From Youxingia wuxianensis (GTDB taxonomy: Bacteria > Bacillota > Clostridia > Oscillospirales > Ruminococcaceae), in NCBI RefSeq assembly GCF_014385085.1, contig NZ_JACRTD010000002.1, positions 124,001 to 188,000 of the forward strand: a stretch of 64,000 nt of DNA, given 5' to 3'. The notes beneath the pieces were generated by a model. The model did not search any database, was not told the origin of the DNA, and was given only the letters and a program-made list of their open reading frames with translations. Position numbers and translations under genes: made by a program. Shown piece by piece: positions 52,704-61,720 of the stretch. Positions within the stretch are counted from its first letter, which is position 1. Every line of letters begins with the position of its first letter.

Positions 52704-52865
52704 GAAAATACTCCTTACATTATAATGTCAAATTATGAGTTAAATGTGAAACCAATGTAAATAGTTTTCCCTCTTGGAAAAGATTGGAATACCAGTAGTG
52801 TGCCCCAATGCAGATGGCGAAAAACAGGGGATGGATGAACATTTTGTCATGTAAAGAAAATCTCC

Positions 52866-52894
52866 TTGACATCTTAGAAAGGCTTGTGTATAAT
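52866..52894 (+). promoter_or_regulatory. Consensus sigma-A promoter of the ylxM-ffh operon
   Basis: TTGACA (52866-52871) and TATAAT (52889-52894) with a 17-bp spacer, a perfect consensus, fitting a strongly expressed SRP/ribosomal operon. Confidence 0.88.
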
Positions 52895-52910
52895 ACTCAA
52901 GGAGGAAACG

Positions 52911-52931
52911 TGTAAAGTAAAATACTTTACA
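52911..52931 (+). promoter_or_regulatory. Perfect inverted repeat in the ylxM leader
   Basis: TGTAAAGTA and TACTTTACA flank AAA, about 10-30 bp after the expected transcription start. It may be an operator or an mRNA 5' stem-loop. AAGGAGG with a GTG-TAA start-stop (52910-52915) lies just before it. Confidence 0.55.
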
Positions 52932-52947
52932 TTTGGGAGGTAGGCTT

Positions 52948-53310
52948 GTGGCAAAGAATTTGGATATTTCTATTTTATTGGACTTCTATGGGGATATGCT
53001 GACGGAAAAACAGCGCAACGTAGTAGAGCTCTATTATAATGAAGATCTGTCACTGGCTGAAATCGCGGTCCACAGCCAAATTACCCGGCAGGGGGTAAGG
53101 GATTCCATCAAACGGGCGGAAGGTATTCTGCTGGATTTGGAACAGCGGCTGGGCCTGGCCAAAAAGTTTCGTCAAATTCAAAATGGCTTGGATCAGATTG
53201 TTGCTGACGCGCGCTATATAAATGATTATAACAGCCGTTTTGGCACTTTTAAAGAAATTTCTGAAAAAACCGAGGAAATTATTCGTATTGCCAACAGTAT
53301 AAATGACTAA
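52948..53310 (+). CDS. ylxM: YlxM, SRP-associated HTH protein
   Basis: A 120-residue protein with a sigma-like helix-turn-helix (LTEKQRNVVELYYNEDLSLAE, VHSQITRQGVRDSIKRAE) that works with Ffh in SRP. GTG 52948 lies 7 nt after GGGAGG; the TTG at 52933 would put the binding site in the gene. First gene of the ylxM-ffh-rpsP-khpA-rimM-trmD block. Confidence 0.93.
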   Translation: MAKNLDISILLDFYGDMLTEKQRNVVELYYNEDLSLAEIAVHSQITRQGVRDSIKRAEGILLDLEQRLGLAKKFRQIQNGLDQIVADARYINDYNSRFGTFKEISEKTEEIIRIANSIND

Positions 53311-53346
53311 TTACTTTATTTTATAAAAGATAGGTGGTGAACCTTC

Positions 53347-54714
53347 ATGGCCTTTGAAGGACTTTCTGATAAGCTTTCCGCGGTTTTTAAAAAGATGCGC
53401 GGCAAAGGAAAGCTCAAAGAGGCGGATATCAAGGAGGCTATGCGTGAGGTTCGCATGGCGCTGCTGGAAGCGGACGTCAACTATAAGGTAGCCAAGGAAT
53501 TTGTTGCCAAAGTGACGGAAAGAGCGGTAGGGGACGAGGTTTTGGAAAGCCTGACGCCGGCCCAGCAGGTAATTAAAATAGTAAACGACGAGCTGACTTC
53601 CCTGATGGGAGAAACAGGCGCCCGGATTAACTTTTCCAGCAAACCGCCGACGATTGTGATGATGTGCGGTTTGCAGGGGTCCGGTAAGACCACCCATTCG
53701 GCAAAGTTGGCCTTACACTTCAAAAATCAGGGAAAGCGCCCGCTGCTGGTTGCCTGCGACGTGTACCGTCCGGCGGCTATCGACCAGCTCAAGGTGGTGG
53801 GGGCAAAGGTAAATGTCCCGGTATTTGAGATGGGGCAGGCAAACCCAGTGGAGATCGCTAAGAAGGCGGTGAGCCACGCGAAAGATTACGGCAATGATCT
53901 GGTAATTTTGGATACGGCGGGGCGCTTGCATATTGATCAGGTGCTCATTGAGGAGCTGCAGAACATCAAGGCTCAGGTTTCTCCTCAGGAAATCCTTTTG
54001 GTTATCGATTCCATGATCGGCCAGGACGCGGTCAACGTAGCTTCCAGTTTTAATGAAGCGCTGGGAATCGACGGCGTCATCCTGACAAAATTGGACGGTG
54101 ATACCCGCGGCGGCGCGGCGCTGTCTGTGCGCGCGGTTACTGGAAAGCCGATTAAATTTGTAGGTATGGGTGAAAAGCTGGAGGATTTGGAACCATTTTA
54201 TCCAGATCGTATGGCTTCACGAATTCTGGGAATGGGTGATGTGCTGACTCTGATCGAGAAAGCTCAGACCGAGCTGGATGAAAAACAGGCTCTGGAAATG
54301 GCCCAGAAAATGAAGCAAAACTCCTTTGATTTTAACGATATGCTCTCCCAGATGCAGCAGCTAAAAAAGATGGGGCCTCTGAGCAGCGTATTAGGTATGA
54401 TTCCTGGAGTGGCAGGCAAGCTGAAGGAAGAGGACGCCGAGCAGGGAGAAAAGCAATTGCAGCAGGTGGAAGCGATTATCCAGTCTATGACAGCAGCGGA
54501 GCGGGAAAAGCCCTCGCTGATTAATCCCAGCCGCAAACGCAGGATTGCTGCGGGAAGCGGGACCAGGGTGGAGGACGTAAATCGACTGATCCGCCAGCAC
54601 GAACAGATGCAGAAAATGTTTCGGCAGATGTCCGGCGGCTCCAAAAAAGGCAAGCGCCGTAAAATGCCCTTTAATATAGGGGGAATGGGCGGCATGCCGG
54701 GAATGCCGTTTTAA
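53347..54714 (+). CDS. ffh: Signal recognition particle GTPase Ffh
   Basis: A 455-residue protein that targets nascent membrane proteins. The N-domain is followed by the G-domain with GLQGSGKTT, DTAGRLHID, TKLDGDTRGG; the C-terminal M-domain is Met-rich (GMGDVLTLIEKAQ) and ends in KKGKRRKMPFNIGG and MGGMPGMPF. RBS AGGTGG. Confidence 0.98.
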   Translation: MAFEGLSDKLSAVFKKMRGKGKLKEADIKEAMREVRMALLEADVNYKVAKEFVAKVTERAVGDEVLESLTPAQQVIKIVNDELTSLMGETGARINFSSKPPTIVMMCGLQGSGKTTHSAKLALHFKNQGKRPLLVACDVYRPAAIDQLKVVGAKVNVPVFEMGQANPVEIAKKAVSHAKDYGNDLVILDTAGRLHIDQVLIEELQNIKAQVSPQEILLVIDSMIGQDAVNVASSFNEALGIDGVILTKLDGDTRGGAALSVRAVTGKPIKFVGMGEKLEDLEPFYPDRMASRILGMGDVLTLIEKAQTELDEKQALEMAQKMKQNSFDFNDMLSQMQQLKKMGPLSSVLGMIPGVAGKLKEEDAEQGEKQLQQVEAIIQSMTAAEREKPSLINPSRKRRIAAGSGTRVEDVNRLIRQHEQMQKMFRQMSGGSKKGKRRKMPFNIGGMGGMPGMPF

Positions 54715-54802
54715 AAATAAGGGTCCATTCCGGGGCAGTTCCGGTTGACTATAGAATACAAAAAGAAAAATTATGGGAACAAATTCATAGGAGGTGACAG
54801 TA

Positions 54803-55045
54803 ATGGCTGTTAAAATAAGACTGAGAAGAATGGGTGCGAAAAAGGCCCCCTTCTACCGTATTGTTGTTGCGGATTCCCGTTATCCAAGAGACGGCAGATT
54901 TATCGAAGAGGTAGGATACTATGATCCGACCAAAGACCCTTCCGTAATCAAGATTGATGCGGAAAAAGCGAAAAAATGGCTTTCCAACGGCGCCCAGCCT
55001 ACTGATACAGTAAAAGCACTGCTGAAAATTGAAGGCGTGCTGTAA
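54803..55045 (+). CDS. rpsP: 30S ribosomal protein S16
   Basis: An 80-residue protein with the usual start [20 protein letters not shown] and [17 protein letters not shown] 54803 follows GAGGTGACAGTA; nearby upstream codons are out of place. Part of the ffh-trmD operon. Confidence 0.98.
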   Translation: MAVKIRLRRMGAKKAPFYRIVVADSRYPRDGRFIEEVGYYDPTKDPSVIKIDAEKAKKWLSNGAQPTDTVKALLKIEGVL

Positions 55046-55062
55046 GTATGGAGGGAATCATT

Positions 55063-55296
55063 TTGGATAAGCTGATAGTTACCATAGCCCAGGGCCTTGT
55101 GGAAGATAAGGCCGCGGTCAACGTAACGGTGGACGAGCCCAATGAAGAGGGAATCATCGTTTATCATCTTCATGTCGCCGCTGACGATATGGGACGCGTG
55201 ATCGGAAAACAAGGGAGAATAGCTAAGGCTATTCGCACCGTAGTCAGAGCAGCAGCCAACAAAGCAGATAAGAAAGTTGCTGTCGAAATCGACTAA
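55063..55296 (+). CDS. khpA: KH-domain RNA-binding protein KhpA
   Basis: A 77-residue single KH domain with the GKQGR loop (VIGKQGRIAKAIRTVV) that binds RNA, often with KhpB to affect small RNA and cell division genes. TTG 55063 lies 7 nt after GGAGGG and fits the normal length; ATG 55048 has no ribosome binding site and is the alternative. Confidence 0.9.
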   Translation: MDKLIVTIAQGLVEDKAAVNVTVDEPNEEGIIVYHLHVAADDMGRVIGKQGRIAKAIRTVVRAAANKADKKVAVEID

Positions 55297-55306
55297 CTGT
55301 AAGCAT

Positions 55307-55337
55307 GGCTGCCGCAAAAGCGGCAGCCTTACTTTTT
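55307..55337 (+). terminator. Hairpin between khpA and rimM
   Basis: GGCTGCCGC (55307-55315) pairs with 55320-55328 around AAAA, followed by TTACTTTTT. The T-run is interrupted; it probably attenuates expression and does not fully end the operon. Confidence 0.55.
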
Positions 55338-55378
55338 CCAAACCATTAGGGCCGCGGCGTCGGCCGGAAAGGGAACCA

Positions 55379-55888
55379 ATGAAAAAACAGTTTCTTGAAT
55401 GCGGGAAAATAGTGACCACCCATGGAGTAAAAGGAGAAGTCAAAGCGGAGCCTTGGTGTGATACGCCGGACTTTTTGCTGGACTTTAACACGCTATACCT
55501 GGACAAAGGCACGCTGGCGATAAATATAGAGCGTATCCGGGTGCACAAAAATATGGTGGTCTTAAAAATAGAAGGAGTGGATACGGTGGAACAGGCCGTC
55601 TCCCTGCGAAATAAGGTTTTATTCATCAACCGGGACGATGCCGTACTGGAAGAGGGCGAATGTTTCGTTCAGGATTTGATCGGCGCTGTTGTGATAGACA
55701 TTGATACCGGCAGAAATTATGGGAAAATCTATGACGTACGCCCTACCGGGGCTAACGACGTTTATTATCTGCGGGATGAGCAGGGAAAAGAACGGTTGGT
55801 GCCGGTCATCGACCAGGTGGTAATAGAAAAAGACATTGACGGAGGTATCGTTAAAATCCGTCCATTAGAGGGGCTTTTTGATGATTAA
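55379..55888 (+). CDS. rimM: 16S rRNA processing protein RimM
   Basis: A 169-residue 30S maturation factor. The N-terminal barrel begins ECGKIVTTHGVKGEVKAEPW, and the PRC-barrel holds VRPTGANDVYYLR and the RLVPVIDQVV motif. ATG 55379 follows GGAAAGGG. The stop overlaps trmD by 8 bp. Confidence 0.96.
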   Translation: MKKQFLECGKIVTTHGVKGEVKAEPWCDTPDFLLDFNTLYLDKGTLAINIERIRVHKNMVVLKIEGVDTVEQAVSLRNKVLFINRDDAVLEEGECFVQDLIGAVVIDIDTGRNYGKIYDVRPTGANDVYYLRDEQGKERLVPVIDQVVIEKDIDGGIVKIRPLEGLFDD

Positions 55889-56633
55889 GATTGATATTTG
55901 CACCCTGTTTCCGGAAATGTGCGAAACCGTATTGGAAACCAGCATTATCGGCAGGGGCCGGAAAGCGGGAAAATTGGATATCGCCTGCCATCATCTGCGC
56001 AAATATACCATAGATAAGCATAATAATGTGGATGATACCCCTTACGGGCCGGGAAAAGGGATGCTGCTTCAGGCGGACCCTTTGTACCGATGTTACGAAG
56101 CGGTATGTGAAATCCGTCAAAGAAGGCCCCATGTGATTTATATGTCGCCCCAGGGGAAAACACTTACGCAGAAGCGGGCGCTTGAACTTTCCAAAATGGA
56201 ACATCTGTATATTATCTGCGGCCATTATGAAGGGGTGGATCAGCGGCTGATCGATGAGATTGTAGACGAGGAAATTTCCATTGGGGATTATGTGCTCACC
56301 GGCGGGGAGCTAGGGGCATTGGTTCTGGTGGACGCGATAGGCAGACTGTGCGAAGGCGTATTGGCGCATGAAAGCTGTTTTAGTGAAGAAAGCCACTTTA
56401 ATGGGCTGCTGGAATATCCCCAGTATACTAAGCCCGCCCTATGGCATGGCCGGGAGGTGCCGGAGATTCTTATGAATGGAAACCATGCTAAAATTGAGCG
56501 GTGGCGCCGGGAGGCGTCTTTAAAAAATACGTATGAAAAGCGCCCGGAGCTGCTGAAAACTGCCCCGCTGACAGAGAAAGATAAATGGTATCTTCGTACT
56601 TTGGGCTGGGAAGAAGAGCAAGACATCAAATAG
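55881..56633 (+). CDS. trmD: tRNA (guanine-N1)-methyltransferase
   Basis: A 250-residue SPOUT enzyme that methylates G37. The knotted SAM site reads IICGHYEGVDQRL and SIGDYVLTGGELGA; the C-terminal helical domain contains NGNHAKIERWRRE. ATG 55881 follows GAGGGG and overlaps rimM. In many Firmicutes rplS is next, but here a DUF554 gene follows. Confidence 0.97.
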   Translation: MIKIDICTLFPEMCETVLETSIIGRGRKAGKLDIACHHLRKYTIDKHNNVDDTPYGPGKGMLLQADPLYRCYEAVCEIRQRRPHVIYMSPQGKTLTQKRALELSKMEHLYIICGHYEGVDQRLIDEIVDEEISIGDYVLTGGELGALVLVDAIGRLCEGVLAHESCFSEESHFNGLLEYPQYTKPALWHGREVPEILMNGNHAKIERWRREASLKNTYEKRPELLKTAPLTEKDKWYLRTLGWEEEQDIK

Positions 56634-56649
56634 AGGGTAGGAATGTGTT

Positions 56650-57384
56650 ATGGGAACCGTCGTAAATTCTGCGGCAATTATCCTTGGCGGACTTATCGGT
56701 ATGCTGATCCGCAGAGGTCTGCCGGAAAAAGTAGAAAGCATGTCCATGAAAATGCTGGGACTGTCAGTGTTTGTGGTAGGGGTCAACGGTGTGGTTACTT
56801 CTATGGTGACAGTTGGAGCGCAAGGCGCCCTGGAAAGCAACGGATCTTTACTTCTAATTGCCAGTTTGGTAATTGGCGGGGTGCTGGGGGAATGTATGAA
56901 CATTGACGATCATTTAAACTCCGCCGGACGCCGGGTAGAAGAAAAATTTGGAAAAGACGGTTTTGCCAAAGGCTTTATTAACGGGTCACTCATTTTCTGT
57001 ATCGGAGCGCTGGCGATTGTAGGTTCTATCAACGATGGACTGGCAGGAGACAGCAGTATTCTGTTTATCAAAAGCGCTTTGGACTTTGTGTGTTCTATCA
57101 TTTTAGGATCTACATTAGGGTTTGGCGTGATTTTTTCTTTTATTCCTGTGCTGATTTATCAGGGCGCTATTACGTTGGCGGCGGTATGGATCGCCCCTTA
57201 TATTTCCACCGAGCTGTTAAATTCTATTTGTATGGTAGGCTATGCGATTGTAATGACCATAGGTATAAACTTCTTGGAATTTACCAAAATAAAGACAGCA
57301 AACCTGCTGCCGGCTATTTTTGTACCTATTATTTATTCCTTTATAGAACCATTGCTTGCGCAAATTATGACGGTGTTTTCTTAA
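56650..57384 (+). CDS. DUF554 membrane protein
   Basis: A 244-residue membrane protein with about seven helices. The start MGTVVNSAAIILGGLIGMLI and GVLGECMNIDD are the family hallmarks; function unknown. ATG 56650 follows TAGGA, 16 bp after trmD, so it is likely at the operon end. No clear terminator follows. Confidence 0.92.
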   Translation: MGTVVNSAAIILGGLIGMLIRRGLPEKVESMSMKMLGLSVFVVGVNGVVTSMVTVGAQGALESNGSLLLIASLVIGGVLGECMNIDDHLNSAGRRVEEKFGKDGFAKGFINGSLIFCIGALAIVGSINDGLAGDSSILFIKSALDFVCSIILGSTLGFGVIFSFIPVLIYQGAITLAAVWIAPYISTELLNSICMVGYAIVMTIGINFLEFTKIKTANLLPAIFVPIIYSFIEPLLAQIMTVFS

Positions 57385-57536
57385 TAGGGCCTGATTCTGT
57401 CCTGAAAAACCAGAGATATTGCATTAATTGTTGAAAACTTTATAGCGATTTTGTACAAATGCATCCGATTGGGCGGGAGGCTATATGGGAAACAAGCAGA
57501 AAAATTTTGCAAAAAATAAAACCGGCTGAAAAATCG

Positions 57537-57565
57537 TTGACGTACTTTGGGAAACTGCTTATAAT
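57537..57565 (+). promoter_or_regulatory. Promoter of ptsH
   Basis: TTGACG (57537-57542) and TATAAT (57560-57565), 17-bp spacer, about 50 bp before the ptsH start codon. Confidence 0.75.
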
Positions 57566-57618
57566 AGTACCATAACGAATCTGCACATCAAAATTTGAAT
57601 AAATAGGAGAGTAATGAA

Positions 57619-57882
57619 ATGTTCGTAAAAGAAGTAGCTGTACAGAACCAGGTAGGCCTGCACGCTCGCCCTGCAACTTTTTTTATTCAGAAAGCAAACG
57701 AATATAAGTCTTCCATCTGGGTTGAGAAGGAAGAACGCAGAGTAAATGCTAAAAGTCTGCTGGGAGTTCTCTCTCTGGGGATAGTCGGCGGCACCAATAT
57801 CAGAATCATTGCTGACGGCTCTGACGAGCAGGCTGCTGTTGACGGACTGGTAAAGCTTGTGGAGTCCGGTTTTACTGAGTAA
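57619..57882 (+). CDS. ptsH: Phosphocarrier protein HPr
   Basis: An 87-residue PTS protein with His15 in GLHARPAT, the site phosphorylated by enzyme I, and Ser46 in NAKSLLGVLSL, the HPr-kinase site for catabolite control. Both residues present indicates HPr and not Crh. No ptsI is adjacent. RBS AGGAGAG. Ends in a strong terminator. Confidence 0.95.
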   Translation: MFVKEVAVQNQVGLHARPATFFIQKANEYKSSIWVEKEERRVNAKSLLGVLSLGIVGGTNIRIIADGSDEQAAVDGLVKLVESGFTE

Positions 57883-57905
57883 AGATTATTTTGTACATGA
57901 TGTAG

Positions 57906-57941
57906 CGCGCCGTTTATAGTGATTATAAACGGCGCGTTTTT
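57906..57941 (+). terminator. Terminator of ptsH
   Basis: CGCGCCGTTTATA (57906-57918) pairs with 57924-57936, followed by five T. Confidence 0.88.
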
Positions 57942-57974
57942 CCTGTTTTAGAACTTGAAAGGGAGGGGCTTTCA

Positions 57975-59810
57975 TTGGACGGGCAAAAAATTAAGAAACT
58001 TTCGGAAAAAGCCAAAAAGCTGCCTCTGCTGCCTGGGGTTTATATTATGAAAAACAGGGCCGGGGAGATTATTTACATTGGGAAGGCAAAGGCGTTAAAA
58101 AACCGGGTGAGCAGCTATTTTCGCTCGGTGGAAAAACACCTTCCCAAAGTATATAAAATGGTGGAGAATGTAGAAGATTTTGATTATATTGTCACAGACA
58201 GCGAATTCGAAGCGCTGGTGCTGGAATGCAGCATGATCAAGCTCCACAGCCCCAAATATAATATTTTACTAAAGGACGACAAGGGCTATTCTTATATTAA
58301 AGTCACCCCCGCTCCCTATAGCCGGCTGAAGGCGGTGCTCCAAAAGGAGGATGACCAGGCGGAATATATCGGACCATATATGTCTTCCTTTGTGGTAAAA
58401 CAGACGGTGGAAGAGGCCAACAAGGTATTTAAGCTGCCTACATGCAACCGGAAATTCCCCCAGGAGTTTCGCAAAGGCAGACCCTGCCTTAATTTTCATA
58501 TCAAGCAGTGTATGGGGGTTTGCAAAGGGAAAATTTCCCAAAAAGACTACGATGAAATTTTTGCCCAGGCGCTGGAGTATATTAAAGGGGGCGGCTCCCG
58601 GTCGATTGAGGCTATGCGCCGGCAGATGGAAATTTATGCGGAAAACCTTCAATTTGAAAAAGCCGCCCAGCTGCGGGACCGGCTCAAGGCTATCTCCAAA
58701 ATCAACGAACAGCAAAAGGTGGTATTTGCCAGCTCCCCGGAGCAGGACATCATCGCTTTGCAGCAGGGGGAAAACGAGACCTGTGCAGTGGTGCTGAAGT
58801 TCCGTCAGGAACGGCTGGTGGACAAGGAAGATTTTATTTTGGGAGGCGTTGGAAATTTGCAGGAAAGCCGACTGGAATTTCTTCTCCGATATTACACCAC
58901 TCGGCAGGATATACCGAAGAAAATCCAGCTGGACGGGGAAATGGAAGATATTGATATTGTGTCCCAGCTTCTTTCCGAACAGGCCGGACATAAGGTAGAA
59001 GTCCACATCCCCAAACGGGGAGAACAACTTAAGCTAGTAGAGATGGCCAAAACCAACGCCGCGGAGAAGCTTTCCCAGCGAACGCAGCGCACCGGGCGGG
59101 AAGTGGCGGTACTGGACGAACTGGCAAGATTGCTAGGGCTGCCAAAACCGCCGGGTTATATTGAAGCGTATGATATTTCCAATATTGGAAGCGAAACTGT
59201 GGTAGGTGGGATGATCGTATTTGAAAACGGACATCCATTGCGCAAGGCCTATCGGAAATTCAATATTAAAACGGTAGCGGGGACAGATGACTACGCCAGC
59301 ATGAGCGAAGTGCTCTCCCGGCGTTTTCAGCGGTATTTAAATCCGCAGCAGCAAGACGAGGCATTCGACAGGCTTCCGGATTTGATACTTTTGGACGGAG
59401 GAAAGGGCCATGTATCGGTAATTACCCCTTTGCTGCGTGGAATGGGAATAAACGTCCCGGTTTTTGGAATGGTAAAGGATGACAAACACCGCACCCGGGC
59501 GATTGCGGCCGGAGGCGGGGAGATTGCCATCAATTCCAGCCGCAGTGCCTTTACGCTGATTTCTTCCATCCAGGAAGAGGTGCACCGCTATTCCATTGCC
59601 TTTTCCCGAGGCCGGCACCAGAAATCCTCTTTTGAGATGAGCTTGACAAAATGCCCCAGAATCGGACAGGAGAGAGCGGCGCAGATTTATAAACATTTTA
59701 AAACAATCAAGGCGATAAAATCGGCTACCGCTCAGGAGCTTGCCCAAGTAAAAGGAATGACTCGCCCGGCGGCGGAAAAATTATATGAATTCCTTCATGC
59801 GCAAGATTGA
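57975..59810 (+). CDS. uvrC: UvrABC excinuclease subunit C
   Basis: A 611-residue DNA repair nuclease. The GIY-YIG domain (GVYIMKNRAGEIIYIGKAK), a UVR motif (ENLQFEKAAQLRDRL), the RNase-H-like C-nuclease (EAYDISNIGSETVVGGM) and a helix-hairpin-helix end (CPRIGQERAAQIYKHF) are all present. TTG 57975 follows GGGAGGGG; no better ATG. Confidence 0.97.
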   Translation: MDGQKIKKLSEKAKKLPLLPGVYIMKNRAGEIIYIGKAKALKNRVSSYFRSVEKHLPKVYKMVENVEDFDYIVTDSEFEALVLECSMIKLHSPKYNILLKDDKGYSYIKVTPAPYSRLKAVLQKEDDQAEYIGPYMSSFVVKQTVEEANKVFKLPTCNRKFPQEFRKGRPCLNFHIKQCMGVCKGKISQKDYDEIFAQALEYIKGGGSRSIEAMRRQMEIYAENLQFEKAAQLRDRLKAISKINEQQKVVFASSPEQDIIALQQGENETCAVVLKFRQERLVDKEDFILGGVGNLQESRLEFLLRYYTTRQDIPKKIQLDGEMEDIDIVSQLLSEQAGHKVEVHIPKRGEQLKLVEMAKTNAAEKLSQRTQRTGREVAVLDELARLLGLPKPPGYIEAYDISNIGSETVVGGMIVFENGHPLRKAYRKFNIKTVAGTDDYASMSEVLSRRFQRYLNPQQQDEAFDRLPDLILLDGGKGHVSVITPLLRGMGINVPVFGMVKDDKHRTRAIAAGGGEIAINSSRSAFTLISSIQEEVHRYSIAFSRGRHQKSSFEMSLTKCPRIGQERAAQIYKHFKTIKAIKSATAQELAQVKGMTRPAAEKLYEFLHAQD

Positions 59811-59885
59811 CATTCTTGCCCTAAGGCCCCATAATGAGACAGAAAGAGATTCTAAAAAATTCAGTAAAATAGATGGAGAGTGCCC

Positions 59886-60437
59886 ATGAGAGTAATTACT
59901 GGCAGCGCCCGGGGGGCAAAGTTAGAGGCCCCCGCCGGACAGAATACCCGGCCGACTTCCGATATGGCCAAGGAAGCGATTTTCAGCATTATTCAGTTTG
60001 AGTTGGAGCAGGCAATGGTCCTGGATCTGTTCGCCGGCAGCGGGCAGCTGGGAATAGAGGCCCTTTCCCGGGGAGCGAAGTTCTGCGTATTTGTGGACAG
60101 CGACCGCCAGGCGCAGGAAGTGATCCGAAAAAACCTTGCGGCTACCAAGCTGGCCCCCCAGTCCCGGGTGGCGGCTATGGAGGCGGGGGCGTATATTGTC
60201 ACCTGCAAGGACACGTTTGATATTGCCTTTTTAGATCCGCCTTATCAAAAACAGATATTGGAAAACATTCTCCCATTGGTAGCGGCGAGAATGAACAGCG
60301 GCGGAGCTATTATCTGCGAGACAGATAAAATGGAGAAGCTTCCTCAACAAGCGGGGGAATTTTCTATCTATCGGGAATACCGATATGGAAAAGCCAAAAT
60401 AACAGTTTATCGAAAACAGACGATAGAAGGTGAATGA
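59886..60437 (+). CDS. rsmD: 16S rRNA (guanine966-N2)-methyltransferase
   Basis: A 183-residue SAM methylase: VITGSARGAKLEAP start, SAM site LDLFAGSGQLGIEALSRGA, catalytic LDPPYQK (DPPY). ATG 59886 follows GGAGAG; GTG 59880 is the alternative. The stop overlaps the possible coaD start. Confidence 0.95.
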   Translation: MRVITGSARGAKLEAPAGQNTRPTSDMAKEAIFSIIQFELEQAMVLDLFAGSGQLGIEALSRGAKFCVFVDSDRQAQEVIRKNLAATKLAPQSRVAAMEAGAYIVTCKDTFDIAFLDPPYQKQILENILPLVAARMNSGGAIICETDKMEKLPQQAGEFSIYREYRYGKAKITVYRKQTIEGE

Positions 60438-60439
60438 CA

Positions 60440-60949
60440 GTGGGAACAATGAAACGCATCGCGGTTTGCCCAGGCAGTTTTGATCCGGTGACCAATGGAC
60501 ATGAGGATATTATCCGCCGTGCCAGCCTGCTTTTCGACCAGGTAATTGTGCTGGTCAGCTCCAACCCGGAAAAACATTGTGTGTTTACTCCAGAAGAACG
60601 AGTGAAGATGCTGGAAGAGGTAACCTCCAAACTTCCCAACGTAGAGGTTGACAAGGACGATGGTTTGCTGGTAGACTATGTTAGAGAAAAATCCGCGTCG
60701 GCTATTGTCAAAGGACTGCGGGCATTGTCGGATTTTGAGTATGAGTTTCAGATGGCCCTGACAAATAAAAAATTGATGCCCTATGCGGAGACGGTATTTC
60801 TTACCACCAACAGCGATAATATGTACCTCAGCTCCAGTATGGTGCGTCAGATTGCCCGTCTAGGCGGGGATATCAGCGGATTTGTACCCAAATGCGTATT
60901 AAAGACTATAGTGAAACGGCTGCATGTTGCAGACCAGCGTAAAGGTTAA
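60440..60949 (+). CDS. coaD: Phosphopantetheine adenylyltransferase
   Basis: A 169-residue enzyme of coenzyme A synthesis. PGSFDPVTNGHEDII holds the T/HXGH motif and LSSSMVRQIA the ISSTXXR-like motif. AGAAGGTG favours GTG 60440 (9-nt spacing); ATG 60434 and ATG 60449 are alternatives. rsmD-coaD order is typical in Firmicutes. Confidence 0.94.
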   Translation: MGTMKRIAVCPGSFDPVTNGHEDIIRRASLLFDQVIVLVSSNPEKHCVFTPEERVKMLEEVTSKLPNVEVDKDDGLLVDYVREKSASAIVKGLRALSDFEYEFQMALTNKKLMPYAETVFLTTNSDNMYLSSSMVRQIARLGGDISGFVPKCVLKTIVKRLHVADQRKG

Positions 60950-60964
60950 GGAGGCTGTTGTAGA

Positions 60965-61420
60965 ATGAATATTGATGAAATACTCGACGTCATAGACGAA
61001 CTGTTGGATCGGGCCTGGAGCTTGCCTCTTTCTGGGGGACGCTGTGTGGTGGATGCGGACAAAGTCAGGGACCTCATTGATGATATCCGCCTTAATCTGC
61101 CCACAGAGATTAAACAGGCAAAAGCGATTGTATCCGATCGCACGGATATTATTAACAGCGCGAAAAAAGAAGCGGAGCAGATCGTGCGCAAGGCGGAGGA
61201 TCGGGCCAGATCCCTGGTTTCTCAGGAAGAAGTGGCTAAAGCGGCGCAGGCGAAAGCTTCGGAAATCCTTTCTCAGTCTCAGATTAAATCTCGTGAAATC
61301 CGTCAGGCGGCGCAGGAATTTTCTGACAACTGTCTGCTGAAAACAGAAGAAGTACTGGTAAAATCCCTGACAGAGATCAAAGCTACCCGTCAGGCGTTCC
61401 GCAATGCGGTAAACAAATAA
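60965..61420 (+). CDS. Coiled-coil protein linked to coaD
   Basis: A 151-residue, almost fully helical protein: MNIDEILDVIDELLDRAWSL, then an extended stretch rich in Ala, Glu, Lys (KKEAEQIVRKAEDRA, EVAKAAQAKASEILSQ) like ATP-synthase b-subunit or DivIVA coiled coils. No membrane segment. The rsmD-coaD-coiled-coil order recurs in Clostridia; function unknown. RBS AAGGAGG; ends in a terminator. Confidence 0.75.
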   Translation: MNIDEILDVIDELLDRAWSLPLSGGRCVVDADKVRDLIDDIRLNLPTEIKQAKAIVSDRTDIINSAKKEAEQIVRKAEDRARSLVSQEEVAKAAQAKASEILSQSQIKSREIRQAAQEFSDNCLLKTEEVLVKSLTEIKATRQAFRNAVNK

Positions 61421-61428
61421 GGACATAG

Positions 61429-61457
61429 AAAAAAGGCCGGCAACGCCGGCCTTTTTT
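61429..61457 (+). terminator. Terminator of the rsmD-coaD unit
   Basis: AAAAAGGCCGGC and GCCGGCCTTTTT around AAC, with a T-run. Confidence 0.88.
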
Positions 61458-61478
61458 ATTTTGGAGATGGAAAAGGGG

Positions 61479-61720
61479 TTATTTCTTTCCCTCATGGCTC
61501 CGCGGGAAGCCGGCGGCGGGAAAGACAACATCTCCAGTCTGCTGGAGGGCGCTGATTTGCCTTCAATTTCTGCAGGGCGAGAATAATACGTTTCATTTCA
61601 TCCAAGTTGCGTCCGATGGAAAGCGGACAGCAAAGGATGGTCCGTATTTTTGCAGGGAGATCGATTGCGAATACTGCACCAACCGCCTTGGGGATTAAAC
61701 GCGTCAGACCACAGCGTGCC
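61479..61720 (-). pseudogene. Decayed 3' end of a 1-Cys peroxiredoxin gene
   Basis: On the minus strand a frame reads LIPKAVGAVFAID, CPLSIGRNLDEMKRIILALQ and PPADW, the normal C-terminus of Prx6-type peroxiredoxins (RAVFIID, YPLSxGRNxDEILRLLKALQ, PANW). After the Trp the frame is broken: the expected continuation DVVFPAAGF appears in the next frame and ends at TAA 61479-61481. The catalytic N-terminal half is missing; the trxA terminator and trxA lie there instead. No start codon or RBS remains. Confidence 0.7.

Noticed and set aside
58269..59027. 252-codon frame opposite uvrC
   Set aside because: Antisense shadow of a complete uvrC, no recognisable features.
60899..61531. 210-codon minus frame opposite the coaD-linked coiled-coil gene
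   Set aside because: Antisense shadow; its first residues are just the shifted peroxiredoxin relic.
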